From NCBI GenBank assembly GCA_030610025.1, contig JAUWSP010000086.1, positions 1-8,679 of the forward strand: DNA of 8,679 bases. The letters run 5' to 3'. A program made the position numbers and the translations under genes. This stretch comes from Acidobacteriota bacterium. Its GTDB lineage: Bacteria > Acidobacteriota > Thermoanaerobaculia > Multivoradales > JAHEKO01. The stretch's first letter is position 1. Every line of letters starts with the position of its first letter. Shown piece after piece: positions 6,641 to 8,679 of this stretch. The notes beneath the pieces are model-generated. The model saw only the letters and a program-made list of their open reading frames with translations. It was not told the DNA's origin and ran no database searches.

Positions 6641-7468
6641 TCAGGGTCTCGATTTGCCCTCGATGGATGTCGTTGGGGTGCCGTAGATCAGTGCGGCAGG
6701 TGGCTGCAGGTGGAGGGTCTCGGTACGGTTGCCCCGTTGTCGACGCATCTTCTGCAGGGTGAGGTGGGAGGAGAGCCCGACTAGAAGGCGTGGTCCCGGG
6801 GCAGCTCCGGACCACAGAGCACGACCATGGCCGGCTTTCACCACACCGGCCGCTGCCGTGCCGCTCACCCGGTAGGGGCTCGAGACGAGAAGTGCCGCCT
6901 GGTGGCTCTGTGCCGCCTTTGCCAATCGCAGCCAGGAGGCCTCCACGCCTCGCCCCCCGGGAACAGGTGGGGTGCCCAGATCGACGACGACGAGTGGAAA
7001 GCCGCCGGCAATCAGCACCTCGGCGCTGATCAGGGTCTGCTTCAGATGCCCGGGGCGAGCCCACAGAAGTCGCTCGAGATCGACTCCGGCGGCCACCGCC
7101 AGCTGGGGATCGAAGGCATCTCCCAGGTCCACCAACGCTGCCGCCTCTCCAGCGCTGGTGGCAGTGGCGAGCGATGCGAGGATGGTGGAGAAGCGACCGC
7201 TGGATCTGTGCCCGACGAGCTCCACGAGCTGCCCCTGCGGCAGCCCGCCGACGAGCAGTTGGTCGAGGGCCGTGGCGGTAGGAAAGGGTGGGGGAAGGGG
7301 GGCCGCCGCGCGTTGTTGCACCCATTCGCGGCCACTGTTGAGGTGGCTTCGCAGGTGTTGGGGAAGCCGCGAGCGGAAGGTACCGATCGTCGCAGGGGGT
7401 CGGCTGGTGGTCTCTGGTGCTTCGAAGGCTCTCTGTGGTGCAGTTGTCAGGGCTTGCGACGATGCCAT
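6641..7468 (-). CDS. imuA: ImuA, RecA-like accessory protein of the SOS mutasome
   Basis: 275 aa, typical of ImuA. A variable N-terminus (1-60) precedes a RecA-like core. GLPQGQLVELVGHRSSGRFSTI (75-96) sits where RecA has its P-loop; the site reads GHRSSGRFS (86-94), with Arg92 in place of the Walker A lysine. A Walker B-like FPLVVVDLG (157-165) follows. The LHLQPP and IEGKSRP end is basic and probably flexible. In studied systems ImuA is needed with ImuB and DnaE2 for damage-induced mutagenesis. Assignment rests on the RecA-like core plus first position in an imuA-imuB-dnaE2 operon. The ATG at 7468 gives an approximately 50-nt leader from the predicted promoter; the ribosome site is weak (GGAA a few bases upstream). 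A LexA-type palindrome lies at 7501-7514. Confidence 0.88.
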   Translation of the reverse strand: MASSQALTTAPQRAFEAPETTSRPPATIGTFRSRLPQHLRSHLNSGREWVQQRAAAPLPPPFPTATALDQLLVGGLPQGQLVELVGHRSSGRFSTILASLATATSAGEAAALVDLGDAFDPQLAVAAGVDLERLLWARPGHLKQTLISAEVLIAGGFPLVVVDLGTPPVPGGRGVEASWLRLAKAAQSHQAALLVSSPYRVSGTAAAGVVKAGHGRALWSGAAPGPRLLVGLSSHLTLQKMRRQRGNRTETLHLQPPAALIYGTPTTSIEGKSRP

Positions 7469-7500
7469 GCTTCATTCCGTTTCCGGCTCGGAGAGCAGTG

Positions 7501-7514
7501 GGAACAGGTGTTCC
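7501..7514. promoter_or_regulatory. LexA-type SOS box upstream of imuA
   Basis: A perfect inverted repeat GGAAC-AGGT-GTTCC, matching the GAAC-N4-GTTC operator recognised by LexA in Gram-positive bacteria and several other phyla. It is 33 nt before the imuA start and about +6 to +19 relative to the predicted transcription start, a position where bound LexA would block the polymerase. The match is seen directly; LexA control is inferred from the site and the known SOS regulation of imuA-imuB-dnaE2 operons. No other GAAC-N4-GTTC site was noticed in the window. Confidence 0.88.
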
Positions 7515-7525
7515 GCCAGGCAAAC

Positions 7526-7554
7526 ATGCTAGGCGTAAACAAGGCGTAAGTCAA
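7526..7554 (-). promoter_or_regulatory. Predicted sigma70-type promoter of the imuA-imuB-dnaE2 operon
   Basis: On the minus strand the -35 TTGACT (7549-7554) and -10 TAGCAT (7526-7531) are separated by exactly 17 nt. Transcription would start near 7519, just before the SOS box. The spacer carries an 8-nt direct repeat (see 7531-7549). Confidence 0.7.
7531..7549 (-). repeat. Direct repeat TTACGCCT x2 inside the imuA promoter spacer
   Basis: TTACGCCT occurs twice (7542-7549 and 7531-7538 on the minus strand) with an 11-nt period, about one helical turn, between the -35 and -10 elements. It could be a half-site pair for a second regulator, or chance. No regulator is proposed. Confidence 0.4.
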
Positions 7555-7644
7555 GGTGAAATGACATTCATCTGACATCCATCACGCGGGCTAGAACTTG
7601 CTAGACTTCCCTATCAGTCGAGAAACCAACCTGCCCTGGCAATC

Positions 7645-7650
7645 AGGAGG
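7645..7650 (+). promoter_or_regulatory. Ribosome binding site that sets the PEBP gene start
   Basis: AGGAGG lies 8 nt before the ATG at 7659. An in-frame TTG at 7653 is only 2 nt from it and too close to be used, so the ATG is the start of the long form. Confidence 0.8.
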
Positions 7651-7658
7651 CTTTGAGC

Positions 7659-8255
7659 ATGCGCTCGACCGTTGGACAAGTTCTCCGCAGGACTTCCAGA
7701 ACCCCTGTCTGTCTTGTTTCCCTGCTGGTGATCCTGGGCGGGCTGGCCGCTATCTCCCAGACCGAAGGAGCCGTCGAAATGACCCTGATGCTGACGTCTA
7801 CGAGTTTCGAGAACGGCGCCGAGATCCCCCGGCGTCACACCTGTGAGGGCGAGGATCTCTCTCCGTCACTTGCCTGGGCGGGAGCTCCCGAGGGCACTGT
7901 GGGCCTGGCCCTCATCGTCGACGATCCGGACGCACCCGACCCCGCCGCACCGAAGATGACCTGGGTTCATTGGGTGGTGTACAACCTGCCGGCCGCTGCT
8001 GGCAGCCTCGCGGAAGGCATCGCCTTCGCAGAGCTACCAGCAGGGACCGGAGTCGGACTGAACGACTGGCAGCGAGCCGAGTATGGAGGCCCTTGTCCTC
8101 CCATCGGGCGCCACCGCTACTTCTTCAAGCTCTATGCTCTCGAGACCCGGCTACCCGACGGATGGCAACCGACCAAGGTACAGCTGGAAACAGCCATCAA
8201 GGGGCACATCCTGGCGTCAGCCGAGCTGATGGGCACCTACCAGAAAGAGCGCTGA
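7659..8255 (+). CDS. YbhB/YbcL-family phosphatidylethanolamine-binding protein (PEBP), predicted exported form
   Basis: 198 aa. After a basic, hydrophobic N-terminus (RRTSRTPVCLVSLLVILGGLAAIS, given here as R10-R11 through S33) that looks like a signal peptide or anchor, the PEBP domain runs from residue 41 to the end. Bacterial PEBP motifs are all present: IPRRHTCEGEDLSPSLAW (56-73), DPDAP (89-93), HWVVYNLP (104-111) and GGPCPPIGRHRYFFKLYAL (143-161). These form the anion- or phosphoryl-binding pocket in the family. The bacterial function is poorly defined; E. coli YbhB is cytoplasmic and YbcL is periplasmic. No lipobox is seen; cleavage near GA-VE is plausible. It is divergent from imuA across 190 nt and converges on the lipoprotein gene with 16 nt between stops. 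No convincing promoter of its own was found. Confidence 0.9.
   Translation: MRSTVGQVLRRTSRTPVCLVSLLVILGGLAAISQTEGAVEMTLMLTSTSFENGAEIPRRHTCEGEDLSPSLAWAGAPEGTVGLALIVDDPDAPDPAAPKMTWVHWVVYNLPAAAGSLAEGIAFAELPAGTGVGLNDWQRAEYGGPCPPIGRHRYFFKLYALETRLPDGWQPTKVQLETAIKGHILASAELMGTYQKER
7765..7781 (+). promoter_or_regulatory. Internal ribosome site and ATG for a short cytoplasmic PEBP form
   Basis: AAGGAG (7765-7770) stands 8 nt before an in-frame ATG (7779-7781) at codon 41. Starting there removes the signal peptide exactly and leaves 158 residues, the length of cytoplasmic YbhB. The site is seen; its use in the cell is inferred. Confidence 0.5.
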
Positions 8256-8271
8256 ACGTTCTGGGAGTGGG

Positions 8272-8601
8272 CTACCTGCCGCCCTCTTCTTCTTCCTGGA
8301 GCTTTTCGCCTGCTTCCTCGATCGCCTCACCGGCGTCTTCCATTGCCTCGCCCGTGGCGTGCTTGGCGTCTTCGGCCATCTCACCGGCAGCGTCGGTGGC
8401 ATCTTCAGCCATCTCACCGGCGGCGTCGACAGCTTCGCCGGCAGTTTCCTTGACCTCGTCCACGCTGGCCTCGACGGCTTCGCCTGCAGATTCGACCGCA
8501 TCGCCGGCAGCTTCCTGAGCCTTCTTGCCACAGGCTGTGACGGAGAACATCAAGGCTCCGACTGCGGCCACGACGACCAATGCCCAAATGATTTTCTTCA
8601 T
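8272..8601 (-). CDS. Small Ala/Glu-rich repeat lipoprotein
   Basis: 109 aa. Residues 1-23 form a lipoprotein signal peptide (MKKIIWALVVVAAVGALMFS) ending in a lipobox V-T-A-C with the lipidated Cys24; Gly at +2 fits export to the outer membrane in Gram-negative bacteria. The mature part has almost no hydrophobic core residues except spaced Val, Met and Ile, and is built of AGEAVEA and DAAGEMAEDA-like units with glycines spaced by 7 or 11 residues (33, 40, 55, 62, 73, 84, 91, 98). This suggests a long amphipathic, surface-seeking or coiled-coil helix, very acidic overall, ending in EEEEGGR. It resembles, in style only, entericidin-like and LEA-like envelope stress proteins; no function is assigned. 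A strong ribosome site (GGGAGG at 8611-8616) lies 9 nt before the ATG. Confidence 0.8.
   Translation of the reverse strand: MKKIIWALVVVAAVGALMFSVTACGKKAQEAAGDAVESAGEAVEASVDEVKETAGEAVDAAGEMAEDATDAAGEMAEDAKHATGEAMEDAGEAIEEAGEKLQEEEEGGR
8362..8427 (-). repeat. 33-nt tandem repeat in the lipoprotein gene
   Basis: Two adjacent 33-nt units (8395-8427 and 8362-8394) encode DAAGEMAEDA followed by T or K. The decapeptide is identical; the DNA differs at several positions, so the duplication is not very recent or the protein repeat is under selection. Confidence 0.75.
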
Positions 8602-8679
8602 TTTCCAGTTCCTCCCTTTTCCCTGGTTGACTTCAAGAAATAACAGCTGACGGTCTCGGTCAGTATGCCGTTCACGAGA

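Noticed and set aside
6411..7523. 370-codon minus-strand frame overlapping imuA and imuB
   Set aside because: Arg/Ser/Pro-rich out-of-frame reading of two conserved genes; no motif.
7555..7644. Promoter for the PEBP gene (CTGACA at 7572 and nearby TAGACT-like sequences)
   Set aside because: No -35/-10 pair with acceptable spacing could be matched; a promoter must exist nearby but I cannot place it.
7970..8518. + strand frame with Ser/Ala/Pro repeats near the right end
   Set aside because: Its repeats are the antisense of the lipoprotein gene's 33-nt units, and its first half is a shifted frame of the PEBP gene.
8647..8663. Small inverted repeat CTGAC-N7-GTCAG upstream of the lipoprotein gene
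   Set aside because: Only 5-bp arms, no T-run and no known operator match; could be chance.

Overview
GC-rich bacterial chromosomal DNA with densely packed genes. FabI, an SOS-type mutasome cassette, a two-start PEBP gene and an outer-membrane-type lipoprotein suggest a Gram-negative-type bacterium. The SOS box is GAAC-N4-GTTC rather than the enterobacterial CTGT-N8-ACAG. With a DUF4388 protein this would fit Acidobacteriota or the former Deltaproteobacteria (myxobacteria and relatives), but the window does not fix the phylum and this is a low-confidence inference.

Layout from left to right. (1) The 3' end of fabI on the + strand (1-246). (2) Converging on it, a minus-strand DUF4388/PATAN-type protein with a GAF-like C-terminus (290-1384). 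(3) A complete minus-strand imuA-imuB-dnaE2 translesion-synthesis operon (7468 down to 1507). imuA and imuB are 6 nt apart, and imuB and dnaE2 overlap by 8 nt (ATGACTGA). Upstream of imuA lie a good sigma70-like promoter (TTGACT-N17-TAGCAT) and a perfect LexA-type palindrome just past the predicted transcription start. (4) Divergent from imuA, a YbhB/YbcL-family PEBP gene (7659-8255, +) with a signal-peptide start and a second well-placed internal start. (5) Converging on that, a small lipoprotein made of Ala/Glu-rich 7- and 11-residue repeats (8272-8601, -).

How the cassette works, from family knowledge: after DNA damage LexA is cleaved and ImuA, ImuB and DnaE2 are made together. ImuB, a Y-family protein without a visible catalytic acid pair, docks on the beta clamp through QLSLF. 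DnaE2 supplies the polymerase activity, and its palm aspartates are intact here. ImuA is a RecA-like partner.

The most unusual feature is a palindromic repeat of about 117 nt inserted into dnaE2. Two nearly identical copies (4578-4695 and 1963-2079) and one truncated copy (about 2333-2366) lie in the same orientation and the same reading frame. Each adds a peptide beginning PQSDVGAA at a non-homologous, loop-like place: inside the PHP domain, before the helix-hairpin-helix region, and in the linker before the OB fold. Two further hairpin-rich segments (1924-1956 and 4901-4939) may be related. This looks like a protein-tolerated palindromic element similar in behaviour to the Rickettsia palindromic elements, repeatedly colonising one mutagenic polymerase gene. 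The PHP domain it interrupts has also lost its metal-binding histidines.

No gene-free stretch exceeds 300 nt. The longest gaps are 7469-7658 (the divergent imuA/PEBP control region) and 1385-1506 (between dnaE2 and the DUF4388 gene, with only a weak promoter-like sequence). No tRNA, rRNA, CRISPR array or transposase was seen.
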